A stretch of DNA of 64,000 bases from Haemophilus parainfluenzae T3T1 (GTDB lineage Bacteria; Pseudomonadota; Gammaproteobacteria; Enterobacterales; Pasteurellaceae). Each line of letters opens with the position of its first letter. Within the stretch, counting starts at the first letter, position 1. Below are positions 16,836 through 24,927 of this stretch, in pieces. The stretch spans positions 1,261,501-1,325,500 of the forward strand of contig NC_015964.1 of assembly GCF_000210895.1 (NCBI RefSeq). Direction: 5' to 3'. The translations under genes and the position numbers were made by a program. The notes under the pieces were generated by a model. It was given only the letters and a program-made list of their open reading frames with translations. It was not told the origin of the DNA and did no database searches.

Positions 16836-16860
16836 AAAACGGACGAAAAATCGTCCGCTC
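16836..16860 (-). terminator. Terminator of grpE
   Basis: CGGACGA and TCGTCCG (16840-16857) form a perfect 7-bp stem with an AAAA loop, followed on the minus strand by six Ts. Confidence 0.85.
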
Positions 16861-16880
16861 TTTAAGTTATAGAAAAGAAA

Positions 16881-17456
16881 TTAAGCTGCAACCATTACCA
16901 TAGCTGGGCGAATCACTCGACCATTTAATGTATAACCTTTTTGTAAAACGGTGGTGATTTGATTCGTTGTAAAGCCTTCTGCTGGTTGCATAGAGATAGC
17001 TTGGTGAAGATCCGGATTAAAGGTATCACCTACTGCACCAACAGGCTCGACACCAAAGCGAGAAACCGTTGAGAGTAACTCTTTTAAAGTCAGCTCGACG
17101 CCATCGAATAGGGCTTTGATGTTTTCATCTTCCTTATTGGCTGGTGTGGCAAGCGCACGCTCTAAGTTATCAATGGTATTTAAAATGTCTTTTGAGAATT
17201 TTTCGAGCGCAAATTTATGTGCTTTTTCGATGTCTTGTTCGCTACGACGACGCATATTATCAATTTCTGCACGCGTACGGAGCAATAAATCTTGCTCTTT
17301 TTTAGAGGTTTCTTCTACTTGTGCTTTTAATTGTTCTTCAAGTTCTTGTACACGGGCAATCGCTTCTTCTAACGGATCTTCCGTTGCGGTGGTTTCCTGC
17401 TGAACTTCTTCAACAAGTTCTTCATTTTCATTTAAGTTTTGTGCTTGTTCTGACAT
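16881..17456 (-). CDS. grpE: Nucleotide exchange factor GrpE
   Basis: GrpE exchanges ADP on DnaK in the Hsp70 cycle. With the start at 17456 the protein has 191 residues. It has an acidic N-terminus ([20 protein letters not shown]), a long coiled-coil, and the C-terminal beta domain with family blocks [19 protein letters not shown] and [14 protein letters not shown]. The start MSEQAQ has GGAGA at ideal spacing. The ATG 12 bases earlier lies across that same box and is unlikely. It is monocistronic, divergent from nadK. No sigma-32-type promoter was confidently seen. Confidence 0.95.
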   Translation of the reverse strand: MSEQAQNLNENEELVEEVQQETTATEDPLEEAIARVQELEEQLKAQVEETSKKEQDLLLRTRAEIDNMRRRSEQDIEKAHKFALEKFSKDILNTIDNLERALATPANKEDENIKALFDGVELTLKELLSTVSRFGVEPVGAVGDTFNPDLHQAISMQPAEGFTTNQITTVLQKGYTLNGRVIRPAMVMVAA

Positions 17457-17586
17457 CTTTTTCTCCATTTATCAAAAATTAGTGCTATTTTAGCAAAACT
17501 GAATTGCTATGTAATATAATGGCTAAAATTTTAAATTCAAGTGCGGTCAAAAATCAGGAAGTCTGTACTTGGGAGCAATCATAGTT

Positions 17587-18477
17587 ATGGATGAATTAGT
17601 CAAATCATTTAAAACCATCGCCTTGATGGGAAAACCACGTCGCGACATTAATTTGCAAATGCATAAAAACTTGTATCAATGGCTGAAAGAGCGAGGATAT
17701 CAAGTTTTAGTGGAAAAAGAAGTGGGGGAAAAATTCGGTTTACCGGAAGAGGTGTTAGCAACGGTTGAAGAAATTGGAGAGCAAGCTCAACTCGTGATTG
17801 TAATCGGTGGTGATGGCAATATGCTAGGGCGTGCTCGCATTTTGGCTAAATATAATATTCCAATGATTGGTATTAACCGAGGCAACTTAGGCTTTTTGAC
17901 TGATATCGACCCCAAAAATGCTTATGCACAGCTTGAAGCGTGTTTGGAACGCGGCGAGTTTTTTGTCGAAGAGCGTTTTTTATTGGAAGCTAAAATTGAA
18001 CGCAATGGCGAAATTATTTCTAGTGGTAATGCAGTAAATGAGGCGGTGATTCACCCCGCCAAAATTGCGCATATGATTGATTTCCATGTCTATATCAATG
18101 ATAAATTTGCCTTTTCTCAACGTTCAGATGGCTTGATTGTTTCCACTCCCACAGGTTCAACCGCTTATTCGCTTTCCGCAGGCGGCCCAATTTTAACGCC
18201 AAATTTAAATGCGATTGCCCTTGTGCCGATGTTCCCACATACACTTTCTTCTCGACCATTAGTAATTGATGGCGATAGCAAAATTTCAATTCGTTTTGCT
18301 GAACATAATACTTCACAGTTGGAATTAGGCTGTGATAGTCAAATTGCGCTAGATTTTTCTCCTGATGATATCGTTCATATTGAAAAAAGCCCGCATAAAC
18401 TGCGCCTATTACACCTAAAAAATTATAATTATTACAATGTATTAAGCACAAAATTAGGCTGGCTTAAAAATTTCTAA
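17587..18477 (+). CDS. nadK: NAD kinase
   Basis: Phosphorylates NAD to NADP. The 296-residue protein carries the GGDGN motif ([13 protein letters not shown]), the NEAVIHP block and the glycine-rich [15 protein letters not shown] loop that define the family. The start at 17587 ([20 protein letters not shown]) agrees with the family and is preceded by GGGAG. A TTG six codons upstream is in frame but coincides with that box. It is followed after 78 bases by recN, the same gene pair as in other gamma-proteobacteria. Confidence 0.95.
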   Translation: MDELVKSFKTIALMGKPRRDINLQMHKNLYQWLKERGYQVLVEKEVGEKFGLPEEVLATVEEIGEQAQLVIVIGGDGNMLGRARILAKYNIPMIGINRGNLGFLTDIDPKNAYAQLEACLERGEFFVEERFLLEAKIERNGEIISSGNAVNEAVIHPAKIAHMIDFHVYINDKFAFSQRSDGLIVSTPTGSTAYSLSAGGPILTPNLNAIALVPMFPHTLSSRPLVIDGDSKISIRFAEHNTSQLELGCDSQIALDFSPDDIVHIEKSPHKLRLLHLKNYNYYNVLSTKLGWLKNF

Positions 18478-18501
18478 TCCCAAAAGTTTAAAAATCTCTT
18501 T

Positions 18502-18519
18502 ACTGTATATTGTAACAGT
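18502..18519 (+). promoter_or_regulatory. LexA (SOS) box upstream of recN
   Basis: CTGTATATTGTAACAG (18503-18518) is a perfect CTGT-N8-ACAG LexA operator, flanked by TA and TT as in the extended consensus. A degenerate half-operator follows (ATATACAG, ending about 18539), echoing the multiple boxes of E. coli recN. The ATG is 38 bases downstream. Confidence 0.9.
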
Positions 18520-18555
18520 TATAATATATGGATATACAGTTAAGGAGATTTTTTT

Positions 18556-20232
18556 ATGCTAACCCAACTTACCATCAATAATTTTGCAATTGTTCGTCAA
18601 TTAGAGATTGAATTTGCGAAAGGAATGTCTGTGATCACGGGGGAAACTGGCGCAGGAAAATCCATTGCTATTGATGCATTGGGGTTATGCTTAGGGCAAC
18701 GTATTGAAACGTCTATGGTTCGAGAAGGGCAGGAAAGAGCCGAAATCTGCGCCACCTTTTTTATTGAACCAACGAACCCCGCTTATCAATGGTTGCAAGA
18801 GCAAGAATTGCAAGATCCTGATAATCCCTCTGATTGTATTTTACGCCGTGTCATTAATGCAGATGGGCGTTCTAAAGCCTTTATTAATAGCACGCCTGTA
18901 TCAGCTTCTCAATTAAAAGAAATTGGTCAATATCTTATTCATATTAATGGGCAGCACGCTTCGCAGTTATTATTGAAAAATGATTATCAGCTTCAGTTGG
19001 TGGATACATTTGCACATCACCATGATTTGCTCGCACAAATGCGGGAAGATTATCGCACGTGGAAAAATCTTCAAACGCAAGTTAAAACCTTCCAACAAAA
19101 AGTTGCTGAAAATGAAGCGAAGAAACAGCTTTTACAATATCAGGTTGAGGAGTTGGATGAGTTTGCCCTTCGTCCAAATGAATATTTGGAGTTGGAAGAG
19201 GATCAACGCCGTCTATCAAATAGCGAACAGCTGACACAGTTATCACAATCAGCCTTACAGCTACTCAGTGAAAATGAGACCGTGAGTATCGATTCTATGC
19301 TTTATCGTGCGACGCAGTATATTGATGAATTAAGTGAGTTAGATCCTCGCTATGCCTCCGTTCAAACAATGTTGAATGATGCACTTATCCAAGTACAAGA
19401 GGCGACAAGTGAAGTGCAGCATCTTGCTTCTCATATTGAGCAAGATCCGATGTTGTTACAAGAGATTGAGCAGCGTTTAGGGCAAGCTTTACAACTTGCA
19501 CGTAAGCACAATGTGAAACCAGAAGAATTGGTGGATTGGCATCAAAAATTAAAAGCAGAATTGACCGCACTTTTAGATTTTTCAGAAAGTGAAGAGCGTC
19601 TGATTCTAGAAGAAAAAGCAGCCTTTGAGAAAATGCAACATACGGCCAAACAATTACATGAAAGCCGTTGCCAAGCTGCAGGAAAATTAGCACAGCTGGT
19701 TACACATTCTATCAAAGGGCTTGCAATGGAAAATGCAGAATTTTTCATTGAAGTGAATTCGGATTTAACTAAAGTTGCGTCAAATGGGGCAGATAATATT
19801 GTCTTTACTTTACGCAGTAATTTAGGACAACAAGCACAACCGCTAGCAAAAGTGGCATCTGGGGGGGAGCTTTCTCGTATTTCATTAGCGATTCAAGTCT
19901 TAACGTCCGATCAATCGGCGATTCCGACGCTGATCTTTGACGAAGTCGATGTTGGGATTAGTGGTAAAACCGCGAGTGTAGTGGGTAAATTATTACGTCA
20001 ATTAGGCGATAAATGCCAAGTACTTTGTGTGACCCATTTACCACAAGTAGCATGTCATGGGCATCAGCAATTTAATGTAGAGAAATTTACCGTTGATGAT
20101 AAAACAGAAACTAAAATGACCGCACTTTCTCAAGAAGAGAGAGTTCCAGCTCTTGCAAGATTACTGGGTGGCAGTGAAATTACAGAACTAGCCTTGGCGA
20201 ATGCGCAAGAAATGTTGGATTTAGTGAAGTAA
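18556..20232 (+). CDS. recN: DNA repair protein RecN
   Basis: A 558-residue SMC-like ATPase for double-strand-break repair. Walker A GETGAGKS is near residue 33. A central coiled-coil follows, and the C-terminal ATPase half has signature SGGELSRISLAIQ and Walker B LIFDEVDVGISGKT. A strong Shine-Dalgarno (AAGGAG) precedes the ATG. The SOS operator immediately upstream predicts DNA-damage induction. The codons for the signature motif include a run of seven Gs at 19861-19867. An uptake signal lies in the coding region near 19560. Confidence 0.97.
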   Translation: MLTQLTINNFAIVRQLEIEFAKGMSVITGETGAGKSIAIDALGLCLGQRIETSMVREGQERAEICATFFIEPTNPAYQWLQEQELQDPDNPSDCILRRVINADGRSKAFINSTPVSASQLKEIGQYLIHINGQHASQLLLKNDYQLQLVDTFAHHHDLLAQMREDYRTWKNLQTQVKTFQQKVAENEAKKQLLQYQVEELDEFALRPNEYLELEEDQRRLSNSEQLTQLSQSALQLLSENETVSIDSMLYRATQYIDELSELDPRYASVQTMLNDALIQVQEATSEVQHLASHIEQDPMLLQEIEQRLGQALQLARKHNVKPEELVDWHQKLKAELTALLDFSESEERLILEEKAAFEKMQHTAKQLHESRCQAAGKLAQLVTHSIKGLAMENAEFFIEVNSDLTKVASNGADNIVFTLRSNLGQQAQPLAKVASGGELSRISLAIQVLTSDQSAIPTLIFDEVDVGISGKTASVVGKLLRQLGDKCQVLCVTHLPQVACHGHQQFNVEKFTVDDKTETKMTALSQEERVPALARLLGGSEITELALANAQEMLDLVK

Positions 20233-20244
20233 AATCAGGTAAAT

Positions 20245-20267
20245 AAATGGGCGCTTGTCGCCCATTT
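20245..20267 (+). terminator. Terminator of recN
   Basis: AAATGGGCG and CGCCCATTT form a 9-bp stem with a 5-base loop directly after the recN stop. The following T-tract is weak. Confidence 0.65.
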
Positions 20268-20344
20268 AATGCATTAATGAGCTGAATTTTGTCGTAAAGC
20301 TTAGATTCTTCTTGTCACATTTTAAAAATACTTGATAGGAATGC

Positions 20345-20396
20345 TTGCTTATTAGTCAAAAAAGCGTATTATAGACGTCTATACGTCAATACATCC
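20345..20396 (+). promoter_or_regulatory. metK promoter with MetJ operator
   Basis: TTGCTT (20345-20350) and TATTAT (20367-20372) are 16 bases apart. Directly after the -10 box come three consecutive 8-base met boxes: AGACGTCT (20373-20380, perfect), ATACGTCA (6 of 8) and ATACATCC (5 of 8). Tandem met boxes at the start of transcription are the typical MetJ repression layout, with S-adenosylmethionine, the metK product, as corepressor. Confidence 0.85.
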
Positions 20397-20411
20397 AAAA
20401 GAAGAGAACTT

Positions 20412-21566
20412 ATGTCTAGCTATTTATTTACTTCTGAATCGGTTTCAGAAGGACATCCAGATAAGATTGCCGATCAAATTTCTGATGCGGTACTTGATGA
20501 AATTTTAAAACAAGATCCTAAAGCTCGTGTGGCTTGCGAAACCTATGTAAAAACAGGGATGGCGTTAGTCGGTGGTGAAATTACGACATCAGCATGGGTT
20601 GATATTGAAAATCTCACTCGCCAAGTCATCTGTGATATTGGTTACAAACACTCAGAAATGGGGTTTGATGGCAATTCTTGTGCGGTATTAAATGCGATTG
20701 GTAAACAATCATCTGATATTAACCAAGGTGTGGATCGTGAGAATCCATTAGATCAAGGTGCGGGTGACCAAGGGATCATGTTTGGTTATGCGACAAATGA
20801 AACGGAAGTCTTGATGCCTGCGGCGATTACTTATGCGCATCGTTTAATGGAAAAACAAGCTGAAGTGCGTAAAAGTGGCAAATTAGCATGGTTACGCCCT
20901 GATGCGAAAAGCCAAGTGACCTTAAAATACGAAGATAACAAAATCGTGGGTGTAGATGCAGTCGTCCTTTCTACACAACATAGTGAAGAAGTCTCACAAA
21001 AAGAAATTTATGAAGGCGTGATGGAAGAAATCATCAAGCCAATTTTGCCAAGCGAATGGTTATCTCAACAAACAAAATATTTCATTAACCCAACCGGTCG
21101 TTTTGTGATTGGTGGCCCAATGGGTGACTGTGGCTTAACGGGTCGTAAAATCATTGTCGATACATACGGTGGCGCGGCTCGTCATGGTGGTGGCGCATTC
21201 TCTGGTAAAGATCCATCAAAAGTAGACCGTTCAGCTGCTTATGCAGCACGTTATGTGGCTAAAAATATTGTTGCAGCAGGTCTTGCAGATCGTTGTGAAA
21301 TTCAACTTTCTTATGCAATTGGCGTGGCTGAGCCAACCTCTATCATGGTGGAAACCTTCGGTACAGGAAAAGTATCAAACGAATTATTGGTTAAGTTAGT
21401 GCGTGAATTCTTCGATTTACGTCCTTATGGTTTAATTAAAATGTTAAATTTAATTCAACCAATCTATCGCCAAACTGCGGCGTATGGACACTTCGGTCGT
21501 GAACAATTCCCATGGGAAAAAGTAGATCGTGCAGAAGAATTGCGTGCAGCAGCCGGTCTTAAATAA
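20412..21566 (+). CDS. metK: S-adenosylmethionine synthetase
   Basis: Makes S-adenosylmethionine from ATP and methionine. The 384-residue protein has the N-terminal [12 protein letters not shown], the ATP/methionine-binding [12 protein letters not shown] and the P-loop-like [28 protein letters not shown] block (KDPSKVDRS visible near residue 265). The start has GAAGAGAA upstream and fits the family ([17 protein letters not shown]). A MetJ operator sits over its promoter, and a strong terminator follows. Confidence 0.98.
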   Translation: MSSYLFTSESVSEGHPDKIADQISDAVLDEILKQDPKARVACETYVKTGMALVGGEITTSAWVDIENLTRQVICDIGYKHSEMGFDGNSCAVLNAIGKQSSDINQGVDRENPLDQGAGDQGIMFGYATNETEVLMPAAITYAHRLMEKQAEVRKSGKLAWLRPDAKSQVTLKYEDNKIVGVDAVVLSTQHSEEVSQKEIYEGVMEEIIKPILPSEWLSQQTKYFINPTGRFVIGGPMGDCGLTGRKIIVDTYGGAARHGGGAFSGKDPSKVDRSAAYAARYVAKNIVAAGLADRCEIQLSYAIGVAEPTSIMVETFGTGKVSNELLVKLVREFFDLRPYGLIKMLNLIQPIYRQTAAYGHFGREQFPWEKVDRAEELRAAAGLK

Positions 21567-21586
21567 GTAAATAAAGTGTGTATGAT

Positions 21587-21611
21587 AAAAACCGCTAATC
21601 TAGCGGTTTTT
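21587..21611 (+). terminator. Terminator of metK
   Basis: AAAAACCGCTA and TAGCGGTTTTT form an 11-bp stem with a 3-base loop and a T-tract. Confidence 0.85.
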
Positions 21612-21622
21612 GTTTACTTAAC

Positions 21623-22135
21623 ATGATGATGTCATCTCAAACTCAGTTTCGGCATGTAAAAATGCAGGTACAGCGCAAACTTGCAGAAACATTACAACTC
21701 GCTGAAAATTACTTTCAACGGAAATTTCCTATTCCGACAATCAGTTATGACTTGCGAGGTGTAAAGGCTGGCGTTGCATACTTGCAGAAAAATGAGATTA
21801 AATTTAACCGCACTTTACTACTCGAGAACTCAGATGAATTTATTCGTCAGGTGGTTCCTCATGAATTAGCCCACCTTATTGTGTATCAAGTATTTGGGCG
21901 AGTGAAACCGCATGGACAGGAATGGCAAGCGGTGATGACACAGTTATTTAATCTTCCGGCTGATACTTGTCATCAATTTGATGTAGAGAATGTACAAGGC
22001 AAAATGTTTGCTTATCAATGCGAATGTCAGACCCATTATTTAACGATTCGTCGGCATAATAGCATTCAACGCGATAAAATTGCCTATTTATGTCGAAAAT
22101 GTCAGGGAAAATTGGTTTTTCATAGTGAAAATTAA
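21623..22135 (+). CDS. sprT: SprT-family zinc metalloprotease-like protein
   Basis: A 170-residue protein with the zinc-binding HExxH motif ([16 protein letters not shown]) and a C-terminal zinc-ribbon of cysteines (QCECQTH, then LCRKCQG). This matches SprT/Spartan-type minimal proteases, whose bacterial role is uncertain. Three consecutive ATGs open the frame (21623, 21626, 21629) and none has a convincing ribosome binding site. It follows metK closely, beyond the terminator. Confidence 0.85.
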   Translation: MMMSSQTQFRHVKMQVQRKLAETLQLAENYFQRKFPIPTISYDLRGVKAGVAYLQKNEIKFNRTLLLENSDEFIRQVVPHELAHLIVYQVFGRVKPHGQEWQAVMTQLFNLPADTCHQFDVENVQGKMFAYQCECQTHYLTIRRHNSIQRDKIAYLCRKCQGKLVFHSEN

Positions 22136-22188
22136 TGAGTGCTGTGATATATTCGTAATGTTTTCAATCAAATAACAGGGGTTATCCA

Positions 22189-22707
22189 ATGAAAAAATCA
22201 TTATTAGCTATCGTTGTCGGTGCATTAGCGGTTGCTTCAACAGCAAACGCAGGTTTATATGCAGAAGGTGATCTAGGTCTTTCAAAAACTAAATTAAGCA
22301 ATGGTGGTTCAAGCAAAACTAAAGTTGAACCTCGTGTTGCAGTAGGTTACAAATTAGGTAATATGCGTGTAGCAGGTGATTATACTCATCACGGCAACTT
22401 CCAAGGTACTAAAGTTCAAGGTTTAGGTGCGACAGTATTCTATGACTTCGATACCAATTCTCAAATTGAACCTTATGTTGGTGCTCGTCTTGCGGCAAAC
22501 CGTTTCAAATTTGAAGAGCGTGCGGATCAACGCTATAAAAGCTCTTCTGAAACCAAAGTGGGTTATGGCGTAGTCGCGGGTGCTAAATATAAATTAGCAG
22601 AAAAAGTGTATGCAAACGGTGGTTTAGAATATAACCGTTTAGGTAGCTTTGACGATACTAAAGTGAATAACTATGGCGCTAAAGTGGGCGTAGGTTACGA
22701 ATTCTAA
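22189..22707 (+). CDS. Opacity-family outer membrane beta-barrel protein
   Basis: A 172-residue secreted protein. The signal peptide (MKKSLLAIVVGALAVASTANA, cleaved before GLYAEGD) is followed by alternating amphipathic strands (RVAVGYKLGNMRVAGDYTH, TKVGYGVVAGAKYKLAEKV) and a C-terminal YEF, the aromatic end recognised by the Bam complex. Length suggests an 8-strand barrel of the OmpX/opacity type, probably in adhesion or surface shielding. A GGGG box precedes the start. It ends in an uptake-sequence hairpin. Confidence 0.8.
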   Translation: MKKSLLAIVVGALAVASTANAGLYAEGDLGLSKTKLSNGGSSKTKVEPRVAVGYKLGNMRVAGDYTHHGNFQGTKVQGLGATVFYDFDTNSQIEPYVGARLAANRFKFEERADQRYKSSSETKVGYGVVAGAKYKLAEKVYANGGLEYNRLGSFDDTKVNNYGAKVGVGYEF

Positions 22708-22718
22708 TTTCCCTTTTG

Positions 22719-22748
22719 AAAAGTGCGGTTGATTTTTACCGCACTTTT
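22719..22748 (+). terminator. Inverted uptake-sequence terminator
   Basis: AAAAGTGCGGT and its inverse ACCGCACTTTT form an 11-bp stem with a T-tract just after the outer membrane protein gene. Confidence 0.85.
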
Positions 22749-22809
22749 TCTTTTGGATGTGAAAATTTGTATCGGGCTAATCTATTTGTGATTTATTCAT
22801 GTAGCAGTT

Positions 22810-22845
22810 AAAATCCTCGTTCTAAATGAATTGAGGATTTTTTGT
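22810..22845 (+). terminator. Hairpin upstream of the ArsC/Spx-like gene
   Basis: AAAATCCTC and GAGGATTTT pair across a 14-base loop and are followed by a run of T. It has terminator form but sits only 17 bases before the next start codon, so it could be a second terminator or a leader attenuator. Confidence 0.45.
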
Positions 22846-22861
22846 TTTTAGAGGTGAGAAT

Positions 22862-23206
22862 ATGATTATCGTTTATGGCATTAAAAACTGTGATACGGTG
22901 AAAAAAGCATTGAAGTGGCTAACTGAACATAATATTCAACATAAATTACATGATTATCGTGTGGATGGATTAGATACTCAATTCTTACAACAAGCAGAAG
23001 CCCAATTTGGTTGGGAAAATTTAGTCAATAAACGCAGCACAACTTGGCGTAATCTTGATGAAAATGTGAAAAATACACTCTCGAAATCTACCGCACTTTC
23101 CGTATTAGCTGAAAATCCAACGTTAATCAAACGCCCGATTATTTTGCAAGATGGTAAGGCATTGATTGGCTTCAACGAAAAAGAATATATTGCAGCATTT
23201 AAGTAG
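22862..23206 (+). CDS. ArsC/Spx-family reductase-like protein (YffB-like)
   Basis: A 114-residue thioredoxin-fold protein of the ArsC family. The N-terminal GIKNCDTVKKALKWL keeps the single cysteine (Cys10) and the lysines of the YffB group. The C-terminal half has RPIILQDGKALIGFNEKEY, typical of that group. YffB-like proteins bind glutathione and their substrate is unclear, so an arsenate role should not be assumed. In other gamma-proteobacteria it neighbours dapE. Here three copies of a small membrane protein gene and a receptor gene lie between the two. Confidence 0.85.
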   Translation: MIIVYGIKNCDTVKKALKWLTEHNIQHKLHDYRVDGLDTQFLQQAEAQFGWENLVNKRSTTWRNLDENVKNTLSKSTALSVLAENPTLIKRPIILQDGKALIGFNEKEYIAAFK

Positions 23207-23284
23207 TATTAAAGTAGGGAATTTATTTTTACTTGTTTATCTACTTCTTAGAGCTATTAATTTTGTTTAAAAGGAAATATAAAA

Positions 23285-23713
23285 ATGAATAATGAACAAC
23301 AAAGTGAACAGCAAAAAGCTATACGACGTTTTTTTATTGGGAGTTTTTTTATTGCATTATTGTGCGCTGCTGTCGTTGATTTATTTATTGCTTCAATGGA
23401 TCACGGCCCAGATGACGTGGTATGGATATTTTTTTATACTTTTTTTATCGTATTTATACCTAGTGCGATTACAACGTTTGTTTTTTACATCACTCAGGAA
23501 AAAGCAAGTAGCTACTATTCGCGGTATTTGTTACTGGCACTTTTGATGCCACCCTTTTTAATTCCACTCCTGGCCACATTATTCGATTTGATTTATTTAA
23601 ACAGTTGGCATGATGCTATTGATACGCTTGTAGAGTATTATCTAACGCACGGTATTTTGGCTTGTATATTGGGAGTAGTTCAACTGGTATTGGCAGCAAT
23701 ATGCTTGCCATAA
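23285..23713 (+). CDS. Small four-helix membrane protein, tandem copy 1
   Basis: A 142-residue hydrophobic protein with about four membrane segments (FFIGSFFIALLCAAVVDLFI, IFFYTFFIVFIPSAITTFVF, LLLALLMPPFLIPLLATLF, ACILGVVQLVLAAICL). It may belong to the ABZJ_00895 family of small membrane proteins, but no function is known to me. The start has AAGGAAA at good distance. It ends ...C-L-P-stop. The bases after the stop still read M-H, as in copy three (C-L-P-E-M-H-K), so a GAA-to-TAA change appears to have trimmed the C-terminus. Confidence 0.75.
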   Translation: MNNEQQSEQQKAIRRFFIGSFFIALLCAAVVDLFIASMDHGPDDVVWIFFYTFFIVFIPSAITTFVFYITQEKASSYYSRYLLLALLMPPFLIPLLATLFDLIYLNSWHDAIDTLVEYYLTHGILACILGVVQLVLAAICLP

Positions 23714-23817
23714 ATGCATAATGCACAATAATTTTTTAACCTTGCCTTTTATTAAAGGCTGGAGACTTTCTTACTGCTTATTAGAGTTATTAATTTTATT
23801 TGAAAGGAAATATAAAA

Positions 23818-24267
23818 ATGAATAATGAACAACAAAGTGAACAGCAAAAAGCTATACGACGTTTTTTTATTGGGAGTTTTTTTATTGCATTATTATGCGC
23901 AGTCGTCGTTGATTTATTTCTTGCTTCAATGGATGGCAGCTCATCAGATGACGTGGTATGGGTATTTTTTTATACTTTTTTTATCGTATTTATACCTAGT
24001 GCGATTACAACGTTTGTTTTTTACATCACTCAGGAAAAAGCAAGTAGCTACTATTCGCGGTATTTGTTACTGGCATTTTTGATGCCACCCTTTTTAATTC
24101 CGATCCTGACCACATTATTCGATTTGATTTATTTAAACAGTTGGCATGATGCTATTGATACGCTTGTAGAGTATTATCTAACGCACGGTATTTTGGCTTG
24201 TATATTGGGAGTAGCTCAACTGGTGTTAGCACAAGCGTGTTTTATAAAAATATGGGACACACAGTAA
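23818..24267 (+). CDS. Small four-helix membrane protein, tandem copy 2
   Basis: A 149-residue paralogue of the preceding gene, nearly identical up to about residue 135. Differences cluster in a small loop (MDGSSSDDVVW in place of MDHGPDDVVW) and at the C-terminus, which reads AQACFIKIWDTQ. The start at 23818 shares the leader and ribosome binding site with the other copies. An in-frame ATG 18 bases upstream exists but is not conserved as a start in copy one. Confidence 0.75.
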   Translation: MNNEQQSEQQKAIRRFFIGSFFIALLCAVVVDLFLASMDGSSSDDVVWVFFYTFFIVFIPSAITTFVFYITQEKASSYYSRYLLLAFLMPPFLIPILTTLFDLIYLNSWHDAIDTLVEYYLTHGILACILGVAQLVLAQACFIKIWDTQ

Positions 24268-24353
24268 CCTCTTAACCTTGTTCTTTATTAAAGCTGGAGG
24301 CTTTCTTATCTGCTTATTAGAGTTATTAATTTTATTTGAAAGGAAATATAAAG

Positions 24354-24749
24354 ATGAATAATGCATTACAAAAGACTATACCACGTTTTTTTATTGGGAG
24401 TTTTTTTATTGCATTATTATGTGCAGTCATTGTTTCTGAATTTGTTGATGAGGCATTTTTTCTTTCTTTTCTTATTTCATTTGTACCTGGGGTGATGACA
24501 ACACTTATCTTTTTTGTTACTCGGGAAAAAGCAAGTCGCTACTATGGGCGGTATTTATTGGTGGCATTTTTTATGCCTTTTTTAATCCCTATTATCGTCG
24601 GATTATCTTTGCATTTTGTTGATTTAAACTGGGATAGCACTATTGATACAATTATAGGAGCTTATTTTTTATTAGGTCTTCCTTGCACTATTTTGGCGTT
24701 AGCTCAATTAGTGCTGGCAGTAGTATGTTTACCAGAAATGCATAAGTAA
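24354..24749 (+). CDS. Small four-helix membrane protein, tandem copy 3
   Basis: A 131-residue diverged paralogue. It keeps PRFFIGSFFIALLCAVI, the REKASRYYGRYLL block and the C-terminal LAQLVLAVVCLPEMHK, but differs through the middle. It probably represents the older member of the array. The start at 24354 has the shared AAGGAAA leader. Confidence 0.75.
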   Translation: MNNALQKTIPRFFIGSFFIALLCAVIVSEFVDEAFFLSFLISFVPGVMTTLIFFVTREKASRYYGRYLLVAFFMPFLIPIIVGLSLHFVDLNWDSTIDTIIGAYFLLGLPCTILALAQLVLAVVCLPEMHK

Positions 24750-24927
24750 ATAGCCATCTTTTAACCTTGCCTTTTGCACTTAATAAGAATAATATTCATT
24801 ACAGTATTGTTACAATCTCAATCATTAATGTGATAAATGTTTCATAACGGTTGCGTATTTGTTTGAAAGATTTTATGTGGTTGAATTGTGGTTTTTATGA
24901 CTCAAGTGCCAAAACAAGGGATTGATT

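Larger units (their letters stand above)
23240..24749 (+). repeat. Three tandem copies of a ~535-bp gene unit
   Basis: Three units each contain the same leader (GTTATTAATTTT..GGAAATATAA) and a homologous gene. Start codons are 533 and 536 bases apart (23285, 23818, 24354). Copies one and two are almost identical over roughly the first 340 bases, while copy three is clearly diverged. The duplicated leader shows that whole units, including the ribosome binding site, were copied. Confidence 0.9.

Noticed and set aside
19861-19867. Run of seven Gs in recN as a phase-variation tract
   Set aside because: It encodes the conserved Ser-Gly-Gly-Glu signature of the ATPase and is short. An essential motif explains it.
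24775-24927. Fur or CRP site upstream of the TonB receptor
   Set aside because: AT-rich partial palindromes exist, but none matches either consensus well enough to claim.
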